From a virus: a stretch of DNA of 38,240 nt. The notes under the pieces were generated by a model. It was not told the DNA's origin and ran no database searches. It worked only from the letters and a program-made list of their open reading frames with translations. This document shows, piece after piece, positions 37,921 through 38,240 of the stretch; the first letter of the stretch is position 1; the number at the start of each line of letters is the position of its first letter. The position numbers and the translations under genes are program-made. The stretch is from positions 1 to 38,240 of the IMG/VR virus record IMGVR_UViG_3300010885_015144. One strand, written 5' to 3'.

Positions 37921-37922
37921 TT

Positions 37923-37994
37923 GCCCTTTTAGCTCAACGGCAGAGCGTATTCCTCATAAGAATTTGGTTCCAGGTTCGAATCCTGGCGAGGGCA
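37923..37994 (+). tRNA. tRNA with CAT anticodon (Met or Ile2)
   Basis: A 72-nt cloverleaf: acceptor GCCCTTT with CGAGGGC (one mismatch at the inner end), D-arm GCTC/GAGC, anticodon loop CTCATAA (CAT at 37955-37957), T-arm CCAGG TTCGAAT CCTGG, discriminator A. No CCA is encoded. CAT may be elongator Met or, after lysidine modification, Ile; the sequence does not decide. Confidence 0.9.
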
Positions 37995-38032
37995 CAAATA
38001 GTTTTAAACCTTTACTTTTTTAAAAAATATTT

Positions 38033-38116
38033 GGAGGTCGAGCGGCATAGGCGACTGCAGCGGACTGTAAATCCGTGCCCAAAGGGCACCTGGTTCGAAT
38101 CCAGGGATCTCCACCA
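38033..38116 (+). tRNA. tRNA-Tyr (GTA), CCA encoded
   Basis: Acceptor GGAGGTC pairs with GATCTCC (one G-U), anticodon loop CTGTAAA with GTA at 38067-38069, a long variable arm (GCCC/GGGC) as expected for type II tRNA-Tyr, T-arm CCTGG TTCGAAT CCAGG and genomic CCA at 38114-38116. Confidence 0.92.
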
Positions 38117-38136
38117 ATTACAAAGACTTATTAGGT

Positions 38137-38210
38137 GTGACTATGACGGAATTGGTAGACGTCCTCGATTGTGATTCGAGATTTTGTGGGTTCGAGTCCC
38201 ACTAGTCACC
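38137..38210 (+). tRNA. tRNA-His (GTG)
   Basis: Acceptor GTGACTA pairs with TAGTCAC, short D-stem ACG/CGT around a GAATTGGTAGA loop, anticodon stem CTCGA/TCGAG with loop TTGTGAT (GTG at 38171-38173), T-arm GTGGG TTCGAGT CCCAC and discriminator C, as in bacterial tRNA-His. No CCA follows. Confidence 0.9.
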
Positions 38211-38227
38211 CCTAATAAGTTTTAAAC

Positions 38228-38240
38228 GCCACTGTAGCTC
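38228..38240 (+). tRNA. Start of a fourth tRNA, cut by the window edge
   Basis: GCCACTG TA GCTC at the right edge has the form acceptor strand, T8-A9/U8-A9 and first D-stem strand of a tRNA. The rest is outside the window, so the identity cannot be given. Confidence 0.6.

Noticed and set aside
1-38240. CRISPR array
   Set aside because: No regularly spaced short direct repeats with unique spacers were seen.

Overview
This window is a segment of an AT-rich T4-like myovirus genome. The evidence is a string of recognisable T4 core proteins in near-T4 order: neck proteins gp13, gp14 and gp15, tail sheath gp18, tail tube gp19, portal gp20, core protein gp67, prohead protease gp21, scaffold gp22 and major capsid gp23, followed by UvsY, a UvsW-type helicase, clamp gp45, clamp loader gp44/gp62 and the RegA repressor. 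Tail-region proteins resemble those of marine and freshwater T4-like phages rather than coliphage T4. The host cannot be named; lipobox, signal-peptide and promoter features fit a Gram-negative bacterium.

Layout. (1) 1-13.8 kb: a variable tail and host-recognition region of tightly packed, often 1-4 bp overlapping genes: fibre-like proteins, a Gly-rich adhesin, fibre assembly chaperones, a free-standing GIY-YIG homing endonuclease, two small three-helix membrane proteins (holin/antiholin candidates) and several beta-rich virion proteins. (2) 13.8-14.8 kb: a class 3 lipase and a small lipoprotein (possible lysis/envelope pair), closed by a strong terminator. (3) 14.8-26.6 kb: the neck, tail and head morphogenesis operon. 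The large terminase genes that T4 keeps between genes 15 and 18 are absent here. The portal gene carries an HNH-containing intein and the sheath has about four added beta-repeat modules. (4) 26.6-33.8 kb: mostly early genes behind promoters of the type TTTACTtt-N16/17-TATAAT, with uvsY the only convincing gene on the minus strand. This part includes a serine recombinase, a truncated UvsW-like helicase, a metallophosphoesterase and a nucleotide diphosphohydrolase-like protein. (5) 33.8-37.5 kb: the DNA replication cluster 45-44-62-regA plus small genes. (6) 37.55-38.24 kb: an early-type promoter, a roughly 330-nt gene-free stretch rich in hairpins (candidate structured RNA), then three complete tRNAs and the beginning of a fourth.

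How it works together: early promoters drive small takeover genes, recombination and replication genes; RegA probably tunes translation of the clamp and loader genes; late promoters with a CTAAATA or TATAAATA core precede gp13, gp18, gp22 and gp62. The most unusual items are a perfect 37-bp inverted repeat sitting at the -10/start region of two promoters 12 kb apart and in opposite orientation, the candidate tRNA-linked structured RNA, an RBS-sequestering hairpin with an embedded late-promoter-like box at uvsW, the portal intein, a lipase-fragment chimera, and the UvsW lacking its second helicase half.
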